A stretch of DNA of 64,000 nt. It comes from Euonymus europaeus (lineage: Eukaryota; Streptophyta; Magnoliopsida; Celastrales; Celastraceae). The notes below the pieces were generated by a model. The model saw only the letters and a program-made list of their open reading frames with translations, searched no databases and was not told where the DNA came from. Of this stretch, positions 41,301 through 54,490 are shown piece by piece; position 1 is the stretch's first letter; every line of letters starts with the position of its first letter. The translations under genes were made by a program, and so were the position numbers. The DNA lies in NCBI GenBank assembly GCA_963580455.1, contig OY756964.1:23782001-23846000 (forward strand), written 5' to 3'.

Positions 41301-44300
41301 ATATGTAGGAAGCTGATTGAGACCTTTTGTGTCTTATTTTACTTCTATCAATCTAGGTTGAACTTGCAGACAAGCTCTCTCACGTGCAGTCGCTCTGTAT
41401 ACATGAGATGATCGTTCGAGCCTACAAACACATACTGCAAGCTGTTGTATCTGCAGTAGAGAATGCTGGGGACCTGGCTTCATCAATAGCATCTTGTTTA
41501 AATATATTCTTGGGGACCCCACCAGTTGACAATGCTGAAGCAGATGTTCACGATGATGATAAACTAAAATGGAAGTGGGTGGAAACCTTCCTCTTAAAGA
41601 GATTTGGGTGGCGTTGGAAAAATGAAGGCTGTGAGGATCTGAGAAAGTATGCTATCCTTCGTGGTCTCTCCCACAAGGTACAATGATAGATCCAGCTTCT
41701 AAGGTTCTACAGGCCCTCATTCAATTCTTAGTTGGAATTCATCTTTTCATTTTTTTTCTAGGTTGGGATTGAGCTTGTTTCGAGGGACTATGACATGGAC
41801 CATGCAAATCCTTTTAGGAAGTCAGATGTCATAAGCATGGTCCCTATATATAAGGTAAAATACATAATGGTTACGAGTGGGAATTGAAAAAGTTATTGTA
41901 GTATGTTAAATTGAGTTGACAATATTCGTCCTTCCTATAGCATGTTGCATGTTCTTCTGCTGATGGGCGCACACTATTGGAGTCATCCAAGACTTCCTTG
42001 GATAAAGGTAAATTGGAGGATGCAGTTAACTATGGCTCTAAGGTATGAAATAACTTCTCTAGTTTTGACATTTAAACTTCTTTCACAAGAAAATGTACAA
42101 TAATATAACTAAATTTCTTATTGATCTTGAAGGCGCTCTCAAAACTTGTGTCAGTTTGTGGTCCTTATCATCGAATGACAGCTGGAGCATATAGTCTTTT
42201 GGCTGTTGTTTTGTACCATACTGGGGATTTTAATCAGGTGGGAATTCTTAACTGTAAAATTCTTCTATATATAGGCATTTGATGGGTAGTTACTCCGAGC
42301 ACATGTTGTGATTTTGTTATTTTTATTTAGGCCACCATTTACCAGCAGAAGGCTTTGGATATTAATGAGAGGGAGCTTGGACTTGACCATCCTGATACCA
42401 TGAAAAGTTATGGGGATCTTGCTGTCTTCTACTATCGTCTTCAACATACAGAGTTAGCCTTGAAGTAAGCTTCCATATAATCCTAATCAGAGTATCTATT
42501 TTGGATGATTTCAATTTGTTTCATGATTCTGTCTTTGCTTTGGGCTAGTTAAATGTTTACAATACACCTGCAGTCAATGAAGAATTTCTTCAGCTTATTA
42601 CTTCTTTAAGTTAAATGATTGAAAATACAATTTCAAGCAATGACAGGAAAGAAATGGAAATATTATGGATTTAATATTTGGAGTATTTTAAAGATTATTG
42701 TTCAGCTTCTGTTCAGTTTGGTGAAAATTAAGAAGAATAACTTTTTGACTTTCGGTAATTAGTATTTTACATAATGACGATCCTAGGACCTGGCAAAAAA
42801 GTTGATTCACCTCAAGCTAGGAGTCGCTACTGCATACCCATGGATCAGATCATGGTGAATATTTTGATGGAAATGATTTCATTTTTGAATGTGTAATCAA
42901 GCTTTCAATATTTACACTGTTTGCATTCCAAAAATATCTAGATTAGCTGTAAACATATTGATTCTGTCAAAAAAAAATTATTGATCAAGTATCATTTTAA
43001 TCTTCTCATGGCTCCCAAATCATATTGTTGCCAAAGACGAATGTTCTTATTCTGTGCGTATAACACATTCTTCTCCAAAATAAAACTATATTTTAATTGG
43101 AGGCAGTTATTCAATATATTATTTTTGTGGTGACCATCATTATACATATGTTCTGGACCATCTTTCTGATTTTTTTTTAAGTCCTTTGCTGGAAAAGATA
43201 CTTGCAGGTAATTAGTAAGGGCATTCATATTATGTTTTACTTTATATACTACAACAAAAAATGCTATTAGTTGATAGATTTTATGTTTGTGTCCACATAT
43301 CATGACATTCGTTTTCGCTTAAAAAATATACTTTTCCTCCTCTAATACACTTCACAAAAACACTTGTAGCACACATTCAAGATGGCTATTAATTTTCGTG
43401 CAATATTCTATAACTTCAGGTATGTCAACCGTGCACTGTATCTTTTGCATTTAACATGCGGGCCTTCTCATCCAAATACAGCTGCTACGTATATCAATAT
43501 AGCAATGATGGAAGAAGGTTTAGGAAATGTTCATGTTGCTCTTAGATACCTCCATGAGGCTCTAAAGTGTAACCAAAGGCTACTTGGCGTGGATCACATA
43601 CAGGTACATTTTCTCTACATCCTTGTATATTGTTGTTTGTATGAATATTTTGATACATCAAGGTTGCTGCTGTCATCCATTGCAATTTCTAATTAGGATT
43701 AAAAGCTGAAAACATATTAACTATGTTTTGGGACTTGGGACTTGGCAGTGAATTTTTGTTTTTTTAGCTAACTGCTTGAATTTTCAGATTGTCACCCAAA
43801 TTCTTTCCACTTTAACTTAGCCAATCTAAAATCTAAATTACAGCAATACTGAAGATTGTTAAAGTTTTTGTTAGTACTCCTTGACAGATTCAAACATCAC
43901 GTAATTTGTTGGCTGGGAAAGCTAATTTCTCAACTCAATCCTGCTCCTTGTGTTTATACGTGAGGTTTGTATTCTTCGATATTTCACACACCTTTGTTTC
44001 TTCAGACTGCTGCCAGCTACCATGCTATAGCGATTGCTCTCTCATTGATGGAAGTATACTCCTTAAGTGTTCAGCATGAGCAAACTAACCTTCAGATACT
44101 GCAGGCCAAACTTGGGTCTGAGGATCTACGTACACAAGTATGATCAAGTTCAATATAAAACAATCAAATCATGTTTAGTATGGCAATTTGTTCTTCAGAT
44201 TTAAACAACATGATTTTTTAGGATGCGGCTGCATGGCTTGAGTACTTTGAATCGAAGGCTTTGGAGCAGCAAGAAGCTGCACGCCATGGTACTCCAAAAC

Positions 44301-44759
44301 CTGATGCCTCTATCTCCAGTAAAGGTCATTTAAGGTAATTATTAATAATGTTATTATCTGTTTCAGATTAATCCCAATAGTTCAGTCGGGGGAAAAGTTC
44401 AAATATTATATGGAAGCATGTTATTCAAATTCTTAATTGTATGTACCCAGTTCATGCTTATCTTCATTTAGCCTGCCTTCTGTTGGTATAATTATTTATG
44501 CTGACTCGTGATTGGTGTACTTGATTCATCGTTGAAGTTAACCCTTTTGTGGTCATACTGTTAGTACTATTTTTACATGTCGTTCTTATCATATGCTTTG
44601 ATGGCTTTTTCCTGTGTGTTGCTCTAGGCAGTGGTTGCGTAAAATCTCTGTTGTTATGTTATCTAAATGCTATTTGTTGAATGATTGAATCATAAATTAC
44701 GTCTTATCATCCTTACATCTGCACAAGTTACTGCTTTAAGTTTGAGATTGCAATTTTCT

Positions 44760-44802
<43 letters not shown>

Positions 44803-47182
44803 TTACTGCTTTTTAAGTTTGAGATTGCAATTTTCTTATATTTACTCTGATCTTCTATTATGTTTACAACAAAATGTAAATTTACTATGTCTTGGATCAG
44901 TGTGTCAGACCTGTTGGAATATATAACCCCCGATGCAGATATGAAAGCAAGGGAAGCCCAAAAGAAAGCTCGTGCAAAGGTTAGGAGCTCCTAATTTTCT
45001 TTTGTGTAAATCAAAGTCCATCAATCCTCCTTTTTCAACCTCATTTCTAAAAGAATCTGATAAATATGAGCCACTCATGAAGCAGGTTAAAGGCAAAACA
45101 GGGCTTAACTTGGATGCAATCTCAAATGAATACCAGAAGGATGAAACATTGTCTCCAATGTATCCCACAATGGAGAATTCAAGTGATAAAGAAAATAAAT
45201 CTGAAATTCAATTCTCTGAACCCATCGACAAAAGTCCTGAATCAAGTTATGCAGATCAGTCAGCTTTGAATGCTGATATGGCGCAAGATGACAATTCAGA
45301 TGAAGGATGGCAAGAGGCTGTTCCCAGGAGTCGCACACAATCTGGTCGCAGGGCTTCTAGTTCAAGAAAGCCAAGTCTGCCTAAACTGAATACGAATTTC
45401 ATGAACGTATCCCAGTCGTCAAGATACCGTGGAAAACACAATAATTTCACTTCTCCAAAAGCTCTGAATGAAAATGCTGGACCTACCCACTCTGTTACCA
45501 AAAAGTTTGTTACGAGTGCAAGCTTCAGTCCAAAGCCAAATAGCCCTAGTAGATCAACTGGTGGAGCAGAGAAATTGGCTACCCCAAAGTCTACCCCAGC
45601 TTCAGGTGATCAAGTGGTCAACTCTATTTCAACAGAAAGTTCAGTAAATGCACAGGCAGCTGGAAAGCTTTTCTCCTACAAAGAAGTTGCTTTGGCTCCA
45701 CCAGGAACAATTGTGAAGGCAGCGGCTGAACAGTTGCCAAAGGGAAATCTTCCCACTGAACCAAACCCTCTGGTGAGGCACGAGACAGCTGCCTCAGAGG
45801 TGGTTCTGGGTGAGGTGGCAACAGCAAAGGATTCAGAAGAAGAAGTTCAGAAGCCAATAGAAGAAAACAAGCTCCTTCTTTCTGGGGAGGAGGTAAAGGT
45901 CCCTACTGATAAAGAGAAAGAAACAGAATCAAGGGATCCAGTGGCAAGAAAGTTCATGGATGAAATAAAGAATGCCACTGTGAATAACATTGAAACTGAA
46001 GGTGGAACACTGGAAGTAAAGAGTGCTGATGCCGAATATACTAAAACAGAAACTCCTAATGTTGTAGTCTTAGAAGTTGACGATTTAGATGACATGAAGG
46101 ATTCAAGCACTATTGGCCCCGGCAGTGAAGGTTTGGAAGCAAGAAAAGCCTCCCCTGATCTAGAACCTCTATCTGTACTAGCTGAAAATGCAACCCTATT
46201 GCCAGATAAAGATGCTCCAAGTGTAAATGCAAAGGAGGTGGAAGAAAGTGTACATGATCTAGCCACTGGCTGCACGGGTACTGAGGCATCACCAACTGAA
46301 AGAGGAAAGAACGATGAAACAGAAGCTGCAAAGGAGACAACCAAGAAGCTCTCTGCAGAAGCACCACCTTTCAGTCCATCTATGATTCCTGTTTTTGGCT
46401 CAGTTAATGTTCCAGGATTCAAAGATCATGTAGGAATTCTGCCCCCACCAGTGAACAATCCTCCTATCATTGCAGTTAATCCTGTCCGTAGATCCCCTCA
46501 TCAATCTGCAACGGCTAGAGTTCCGTATGGTCCCAGGCTGTCTGGTGGATATAACAGAACTGGGAATCGGGGTCCTCGTAACAAAGTAGGCTTCCACAAT
46601 GGTGAACATACTGGAGATAGAAATCACTTGAGCCCTCCAAGAATAATGAACCCTCATGCAGCTGAATTTGTACCTGGTCATCCTTGGTTTCCTAATGGCT
46701 GTCCAGTTTCTCCGAGTGGCTTTATGGCTAGCCCAAACGGTGTTCCAGTGTCTCCAAACGGTTATCCCATATCCTCGAATGGAATTCCAGTATCAATAAA
46801 TGGATATCCAACATCACTGAATGGTATTCCAATTACTCAAAATGGGTTCCCTGCATACCCAATCAATTCAGTAGAATCACTTACGGTTGATACTGGTGAA
46901 GTTTGTTCTGAAAACAAAAATGTAGCTGCCACGGAGGAGGGTGGTACTGATGATCCCTTGATGCAAGTTGGAGTTCAAGAGCACTCGAGCGAGGAAGAAG
47001 TTCAAAAAAATCATGATGGAAATGCTCATCCTGAAATTGACATAGTGCCAACCGTCATGGAAGTGGCCGGTAATAATGTCATAAAAGAAACCAGCAGTGA
47101 CATGCCAGTTGAGGAAAAACCAAGCAAGTGTTGGGGAGATTACAGTGATAGTGAAGCTGAAATCGTTGAGGTTACAAGTTGA
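35370..47182 (+). CDS. TSS/REC2-type clustered-mitochondria (CLU) TPR protein
   Basis: Large cytosolic protein of the plant REC/TSS group (REDUCED CHLOROPLAST COVERAGE 1-3, TPR-domain suppressor of STIMPY), which affects the share of cell volume taken by chloroplasts. Twenty-three exons join in frame to 1878 residues: 35370-35439, 35642-35703, 35832-35924, 36411-36483, 36598-36966, 37075-37139, 37216-37347, 37525-37566, 37649-38173, 38260-38417, 38928-39450, 39709-39771, 39879-39980, 41357-41677, 41762-41854, 41941-42042, 42133-42237, 42331-42464, 43420-43603, 44006-44137, 44222-44334, 44901-44979, 45086-47182. Domains: CLU_N beta-grasp about 24-100 ([20 protein letters not shown]), CLU about 300-560 ([19 protein letters not shown]), the CLU/eIF3-like central domain about 720-900 ([20 protein letters not shown]), TPRs about 930-1150, then a long disordered tail. 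The [20 protein letters not shown] start and the [13 protein letters not shown] end point to the TSS/REC2 (At4g28080) type. Confidence 0.95.
44726..44842. repeat. 42-bp direct repeat around a (TA)n(GA)n microsatellite in TSS intron 21
   Basis: 'agttactgcttt(tt)aagtttgagattgcaattttctta' occurs at 44726 and 44801. Between the copies lie about 12 TA and 9 GA dinucleotides. This looks like replication slippage or a duplication across the microsatellite. It is intronic, between exons 21 and 22. Confidence 0.85.
46694..46861 (+). repeat. Eight 21-bp coding repeats (NG-x-P-x-S-x) in the TSS tail
   Basis: Residues 1717-1772 are eight 7-residue units such as [28 protein letters not shown] and NGIPITQ. 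Exact 21-bp periodicity is kept over 168 bp with frequent substitutions between units, in the disordered C-terminal tail. Confidence 0.85.
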
Positions 47183-49340
47183 AGGGAAGATTTTGTATTT
47201 TTGCTAGACGTTAAGTCATACTTTTGCAGCATAAGCTGAGTTGCTCTGGGAAACAAGAGAAATGCTAATGAGTTTGGAGTCCTGGGAGGAGGAGATGACC
47301 GGGAGAGTTCATTACAAGAAATGCTTTACATACTGACAGTAAATTCAGGCATGTGAGTAGTTACTGATGCAGTTAGTTTTTGCTGCATTGAGAGAAGAAT
47401 CCGTTCATAGGCCGGTACGCGGAAGAAACATACCACGATGATGAAAGGATCGGTTAATTGGTATTAAGCACACTTTGAAAATCTTTTTGTCTAATATTTC
47501 TAATGCAGTTTTGGTGGATTGTCAGTTTAACATAGAGAACTTAAGAGCATTCCTACTTTCAGAATCTCTCAATGGTGATGATTACATTCTCAGCAATAAA
47601 ATTTTACATTTCTAGGCTGTACAGTAATACTGTCTTTTATATCCGGTATTTTATGCTTGAACATTACAATCTTTGAGATGAGATTAGATTCCATTTGATG
47701 AAACAGGATTTTTCAGGTAACAAATTGTTAGTCATGCCGATTAATTGATGAATTCTGGAATGGAAACTAGCTCTTATTGCTCCATGCTTGCTTACTACTA
47801 GTCCAGTTAGGTTAATTGGATGGATTAGATCTTTCCTAAAATAGATTGAATCGAAAGTTTGTTTCTGTTTGCCATCCTTGTTTTACGTACATTTTCCATT
47901 TTCATGTTTTGAGAAAATACAGAAAATGAAAAATCACTTGAAAACAGAGAAAAAAAATAGAAAACACAATAAAACAAAGAAAACAAATCATAGTATTCTG
48001 TGATTGTTCATTTATGCTGATAGGATCTCTCCACCTTGAGTAATTATGTCATGGTCCGGGTGTATTTTCACAAGGCACACCCAAGGGTGTGGATGACATT
48101 CACATGAGAATGATGTCAATCAAAAAGTGAAAGGGAGAACAAATATTGATATCAACCACACATTAGATGTGCCACATGAGATATGCAGCCGGACCATTGA
48201 ATAATTTCTTCTCCACCTGAACAATATTACTGAAAATTATTGAGTAAAGTCTTATTATGATCATTGGAAGATGAGGTGTTTTTCAACTCAATATGATCAC
48301 TCAAAGATGAATTTTTTCCTGGTCACTAGAAAGTGGCAGATGATCGTCAGAGTGTCATGTGATATTTACATAGTGAACGCTGACTGGGTGACAAAAACTT
48401 TTGATTCACAAGCATTAAATAAAAACACACCAATAACAATAATTCTCAGCATAATTACTGTAGTAAAACTTCCCCAATTGAAATCACTTGCTTGTTATGA
48501 CAAGTCTAACATCATACAAGCGCGCTAGGTTGCGCATTTTAGAATTCGGGAAAAAAAAAAAAGAAAATCAGTTGAAAATAACTTAAAATAGAAAACGGAA
48601 AAAAAAAATTAGAATAAAAAGCATAAAAAAAAAAAACCCTTCATTTCTTTGATGAAACTACTCTCTTTTCAAATATTTTGATAAATAGAGGTATATTGTT
48701 AATATATTAATTGGTTTGCATTAAAAAGTTGAAAGATCTATTTTTTTATAAGCAGATTAAAGAATTTAATTTGGTTCTATATGTTGCAATGCCCACAATG
48801 ACCCATAAATCATGCCACCCAAATAGTATAGAAGTGTTGAATTCATGTGATAAAGTTGTACTTTTATAATTTGTTAGAATCCTAGCCAAACTGCCAAAAC
48901 TATTCTAAACATGTGCAAGTTCACTGTTATTGTTGACTTCACAAAAAGGACGAAGAAAAAATGAAAAGAGAGAGAAGAGAAATGTCTAATGGGTAATTAA
49001 TTCACTAAGAACCCAAATTATATTTATTTTTTTAAGCTTTTTTGCAAATTTGGTGAGCGGAAAATATTGATGGTGTCAAAAGACAGTTATGGGTCACAGT
49101 TCCAGACAGTGTTTCAAGTCATTCTTTTGCACCGGTTAGGTCAACAACAATATGGAGTTCGGTGGCTAATGCTTATGTAACTTAACTTCTCCAAATAAGG
49201 CGCGCGATCTTCTGTATAAAATTATATGTTATTTATCGATTGGTGTTTGGTTATGTAGCATTTTGTGTGTAGTCTATATGTGCTACAGTAGCTGCATGTT
49301 GTTTAAAAATGTTTACGAAACATACTATTATTAACATGTA
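47183..49340. other. Intergenic region downstream of the TSS/REC2-like gene
   Basis: The first 400-500 nt are presumably the 3' UTR (an AATAAA lies near 47596). The rest is AT-rich with several A-runs (48550-48640). The ORF at 48271-48528 has no domain or splice support. No gene is called. Confidence 0.5.
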
Positions 49341-49341
49341 G

Positions 49342-49790
49342 ACATGTATGTGGACATTCGTAAATTTTAAAATTTGCGGAACTCTTATCTCAACCATGGA
49401 ATTTGATCAACGATAAAAATCAAGTTTTTTTTTCTTTTTCTGAAAAGTTACTACCGGCATTCCTGACAAAAAACATTGTCTGATCAACATTTTAGACGGT
49501 TGATGGTCCAAAAAACTTTCCTTGACCTCTTCAAGTAAATCCCGAACATCTCTGACAAAAAATTACTTGAAAGTTGTAAACCACTCAAGGAAAACTCACC
49601 CTTTTGCCCGTTCAAAATAGTCTCTGAAAACTAAAGACCTTATTGTGATCGTTTCAACTCATACGTGGGTATTGCAGACCCAGTGATGACTCTTTGGATG
49701 AGCTTTAATCTCAGTCGTTGGTCAAATCAAATGGATGAAATGAGAGACTCGTAAATTTCAAAATTTACGGTTGTCTATATACGAGAATGC
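49342..49790. mobile_element. TIR element with long inverted ends (MULE-like or foldback)
   Basis: The left end (cgtaaattttaaaatttgcgg...ctcttatctcaaccatgg...gatcaacga) matches the reverse complement of the right end (ccgtaaattttgaaatttacg...ctctcatttcatccatt...gaccaacgactgagatt) for roughly 70 bp with scattered mismatches. The interior is non-coding. No target duplication was established, so the class is tentative. Confidence 0.55.
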
Positions 49791-50340
49791 CTCTTTATAT
49801 ATATATATATATTAAAGGTATGGGCACGGCTACAGTTGGATTAAACCCAAATGGCCCACCTGTAATGTTTGTACATGTTACATAAAGTTTTTATTGAAGC
49901 ATTAAATTTCAATGAAGAAGAAGAAGAAAAAAAAAAAAGTCGGTACCTTAAGCCCTGAAAATGACACTACACATGTTGGATCAACGTCATTGTCTTCTTA
50001 CAATTAAAGTGTTCATAGTTTGTTACAGCCAGACATGGTAGACTGCTCCTAAACGTGTACGGAGTTACTCTCAAGTCATATGTCTCCAGTTCACCTGGCT
50101 TTACTTGGCAACCATGCTTGACCTCCTCCATATTAATTATAAAGGATGACCAAAAACCTACCTCTTGAATGAAAAATGGCCAAGCTCACATCCTTCCTAC
50201 TATCATAAAGTCCAAACCATATTTATATATACTCATTAACTTTATCTTTCTTTGTGTATGTAAATGAGAACTATATATATGCCTGTAAATGTGTGTATAT
50301 ATATATATATATGTATGTTATTGGATATTATTGTGTTGAT

Positions 50341-53300
50341 TTTTTTTTTAAGGAAAGGGCTTAGCCCGGATTTTGTTAATTAAAGAGAAAAAGTCTCTCT
50401 TCGTTGGCTAACAGAACACAACATGGCATTTACCTAACCTCTACAACAAGCAAACAAAGACAACAAGAATTGGATCAAATAAACTAAAAGCAAAAACAAA
50501 GAAATATAGATAAAGAGTTTATAAATGCAATGAAACTTCCTATTTTTTTATTCTAAAAGTTGGGATTCCCCATTTATCCATCTAGAGGAAGCCCTTAACC
50601 ATGTGAGGGAGATTACTGAAGCTAACATAATCTTCTGAAAGTTTGCAATTGGAGGCTTTGGATGCCAAAAAATCAGCTGCGCCATTGAGTTCTCTAAAGA
50701 CATGTTTGAATCGGATTTCCAAAGGCACACAAATTTTACCTGTATTTCTCTGTAGATATATCAGATTCCAAGGGCAACTATTGTTTTCAGAAAGTATGTC
50801 AATAAAAATTAAGAGTCCGATTCAACAATAATCTTTGTAATGCCTAGGGAAATAGCAAGTTTGATACCATCATAAATGACCCTCATTTCAGTAAAATTAC
50901 TTGAATTGAAACCATAGAAATAAGAGAAGCCAGCCACAAATTGACCAGAACTACTTCTAATCACACCTCCCCCCTGAGTCTCCAGGATTTCCAAGAGCAC
51001 TGCCATCACAGTTGATAGTACTAACATCATAAGGAGGGGGATCCAATATAAGATGGGAACCACACCTTTTTTGTCGGAGCTCAAAGGAATGTTGAAAACA
51101 TGACTAACATTAGACTCTTTAAGCTCAAGTTTAACATTGTTATCTTTGCACAGGAATTGCACTCTGATTTGGTCAATTATTGCCTCAATGATTTGCTCGC
51201 TAGTTAAGTGAATGAGATCAAACCTACATTTATTTCTAGCATACCAAAAATTCCAACAAATAAAGACAGGGATCATGCAAGCCATTGCCCCAATAACTGT
51301 TTTCTCATTTTTGTGCTGTCACCAAGTGGTCAGTCTTAATAGGAGAGCATTGTCACTAAAATTCAGATCGAAAAAATTACCAAACTTGATTGGTAGCGGA
51401 GCTTTCCATCATAATATGATTTGCAGAATCAATTCTAGGAGAATTTAAACAGCAATCACATTAGGAAGCAAGGTTAACTCCCTTCTTCTTAATATTTTCA
51501 TCTACATGGAGCTTTTTATTTAGCACTTTCCACATAAAAATAGATATCTTTCTTGGGATTAAATCATGCCAAATAAACTCATAGTGAGGATTGAAGCTGT
51601 AACTTTGCCTAGTGATGTGCCAAGCAGAATTTACCGTGAAGTTTCCATTTCGATTAGGCTTCCAAATCATCTTGTTAGGACAATCATTGAAGGAGGTAAT
51701 TTCTATGAGGATTTTATCCACTATAAAATCAGGCAGGTGTTGTCTGAGTTTAACATCATTCCATTTATGATTTAAGGTAAAGCTATGGACATTAGATGGC
51801 CAATTAGGATTAATATCAGTTAAGAATGCTAGGGGCCACCTTTTAACCAACTATCCCACCACATGTGACATTACCTTTATTAATGATGAATTTGGAGTTG
51901 TTTTCCATCACATGTCTAACACTACACATTCTCTTCCAAGTAAAAGAACCTAAGATTGGGACCTGAGAGGGATGACAGTTCCTACTATATTTTTGGTGCA
52001 TAAAAGAGACCCATAATGATTTGTTTTGTCTAAATTTCCACCATAGCTTACAACTTTGAGCCACTACCAATTCAGAGATGTTTCTAATGTCTAATCCGCC
52101 CTCTAACTTACGCCTAGTGATCCTCCTCGAAGCCACCCAGTGAAGTCTATTTCCATACTTAGATTTCCCCCCAAAAAATAACACATATAGAATTAATCTT
52201 CTCAATTTTACATATAGAAGTATACTACATGGTATTCTCAATTTGGAAATGTTATGGAGCTCATTACAATGAGGGATTCTATCCAGCCTACTACATTTAG
52301 CATAGACATTAGAGATTAAAATGGAGCCCCAGTTAGATATAGATTCCAGAGTCAAAATTTGATCTTGGTTAGAATTTTTTTTGAGAGGGATGTGCTCCTT
52401 CCAACACATCCAAATTTTACCTTTTGTATTGCTAGCATAATGCTTCATTTTAAAGCTTTTAACAATCTTTTTCAGTCTTTCTTCAGCAATTATTGTCTCA
52501 AGAATGGAGACGATCTAAAGTTATTTTAATAAACAGGGAGATTTAAGCCTCCTTAAGGAAGGGGAGTTGCCAACTCCCCTTATATTCCAAACTAGGCAAT
52601 TAAACATCATCTTGAGATGTTTGTTTTGCCTGTACTATTTCCAGCACCCTATTTTTCTTCTGAGCAGATTTTTTCCTCTTAGATTGTTTCTTTTGTTTTT
52701 TTGTTCCTTGACTTTGGGGGCTATCAATATCTTGTGTATCTCCATAGAGAATTACTGTAAGGTTTATCCCAAGTATGAATTTGTTGCTTATTTTCGGTTG
52801 GTTATACAATTTATGGAATTCATTAGAATAATTTAAACTATTCCTTGCATGATCCAATTTGTCCCTAGTTGTGTCAATATTATGGAGGGCAAGGGTTGAG
52901 TCATCATAGATTCTAAAAGGGATTAAGTGGTCTGATTCCTCAACCACTTGGCCATTTGATTCGTGAATCAAATTAATGTCAGATTTGGGTTTTTTTTAAT
53001 ACTAGAAGGCATCAATATAGGAAACTCCTCTTGGTTCTCTACATCAGTCATTGTCTCTATACCTCTTACCTCTATCTCATCCCTGATAACACCATTCCCC
53101 AATTTGATAGGGCTGTGGGTACCAATAATTTGAAGCTCAAGATCCTCTAGAATAGGCTTGGTATCAATAATTTCTTCCAATTCCCCCTATATATTCTCCA
53201 AAAGAGAAAATTTATTGTTGTTTTCAAGGCCACTTTCTTATTCATCATGACTGAGAATAGCTAATTGATTGATCTTAGAACACTCAGGTTTGTCAAGATT

Positions 53301-54075
53301 TTCATGAATTCTTTTAAATTCCATTCCATTGCAAAAATTTTCTCTTTAAGTCTTGTTGTTGGTGGCACAACAATAGCAACTTTTGGAATTATTGGCACAG
53401 GAGGAACTTTCTTAGGACCACAATCAGCATCTTTGTGGCCAACTGAGAAACATTTTGAACAATACGGTGGGATATTTTCGTATTCCACCGCTTGCCCAAA
53501 ATCATCACCATTTTTACCTAATCTCATCCTAATTCGTTGAGGAAAACTTCCTAAGAGATTTATTACTACGCTAATTTTTGACAGTGGGTCTGGACAGAGA
53601 AGCAGTGGTAGCATCTATTCTAAGGGGAACCACCGGCGATTCTCTGTCAGGAAAGAAAATTGTGAGTCCATTTCTCTATTTTCATCAAGTGCTTTCCAAT
53701 ATACCATCTCTCCTTGGTCCAGAGACAATGAAAGTCCTCATCGTTTGACAGTTGAATGAGAATGTGTTTTCTGTCTAAGACCCCAATTTTGAATGTGGAT
53801 TTGAGGTTTAGAGTTAGGAATTGCTTCCTAACCCATTCAATCGGAGGTCTTTGAGCAGAAAACTTTCCAATGAGGGTTTTCCGGAATGGCTTAGAGAGGG
53901 CTTCGATCTCATCCTCAAAGAATTCGACAGCCAGCTCTCCAAGGAATTGAATCGTGGGTTTCGATTGGAAGGAAATCAAGGGGGTTGATGGATTGGGTTC
54001 TGAAAGATTGTGTTGATTCAAATTAGGGTTCTTCAATAAAAACGATTCCTTACCAATCAACTTAACCATCCATAG
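50341..54075 (-). mobile_element. Decayed L1-like LINE with the reverse transcriptase deleted
   Basis: On the minus strand: ORF1 remnants with a DUF4283-type domain (54069-53647, GKFSAQRPPIEWVRKQFL) and a CCHC zinc knuckle (53614-53261, C-x2-C-x4-H-x4-C). Then a short endonuclease piece (ISNVYAKCSRLDRIP) runs directly into the post-RT region (LHWVASRRITRRKLEGGLDIRN) in one ORF at 52448-51843. A zf-RVT segment (51850-51461) and an RNase H-like segment (51285-50809, GGGVIRSSSGQFVAGFSYF) follow. The 3' end has the plant LINE-like CCGGGCTAAGCCCTTTCC followed by an A-run (50341-50352 as T on the plus strand). Several frameshifts and stops make it inactive. No target duplication found. Confidence 0.82.
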
Positions 54076-54149
54076 GCCTCAATATACTAGTTATACATTA
54101 ACCTGCTTTTCTTTGTTTTATAACATGATAATTGCATGTATCGAAAGTT

Positions 54150-54490
54150 GCCTTATGGAGACATCCACATTTTCTAAAATTTACAAACTTTCATCTCAAC
54201 GTTGGATCTGATAAACGACTGAGATGAAGATCATTTCTCTTTTTTTTCATGTAAACTCTCTCTCATTCATCCCCTCTCTCACCTTCATCTCGTCTCTTTG
54301 ATTTTTGCCGACCAAGGTTTCTGACAAATGACCCTCCAAATTGAAGTTTAGACCGCCATGATCAAAACACCATAAATCTCGACCAATAACGTTCCATATT
54401 TCGGCCGGAATCAAGCCCAAAAGATGCAGACCACTGCCAAGAAGATTAACGACCAGATAGATCTGGCCACCTAAGTCCAGAGCGGACAAC
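54150..54490. repeat. Fragment related to the 49.3-49.8 kb TIR element
   Basis: 'tctaaaatttacaaactttcatctcaacgttggatctgataaacgactgagat' resembles the terminal repeat of the element at 49342-49790. A matching opposite end was not found, so this is a solo end or a broken copy. The extent to the right is a guess. Confidence 0.4.

Noticed and set aside
44972..45085. Open frame continuous with the last TSS exon
   Set aside because: It is the read-through of a 106-nt intron. A good donor (gcaaag|gttagg) and acceptor (agcag) join the conserved KARAK and VKGKTG segments, so the upstream start is not real.
45847..46422. 191-codon antisense open frame within TSS exon 23
   Set aside because: A shadow of a Ser/Glu-rich coding exon on the opposite strand. 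No homology and no promoter context.
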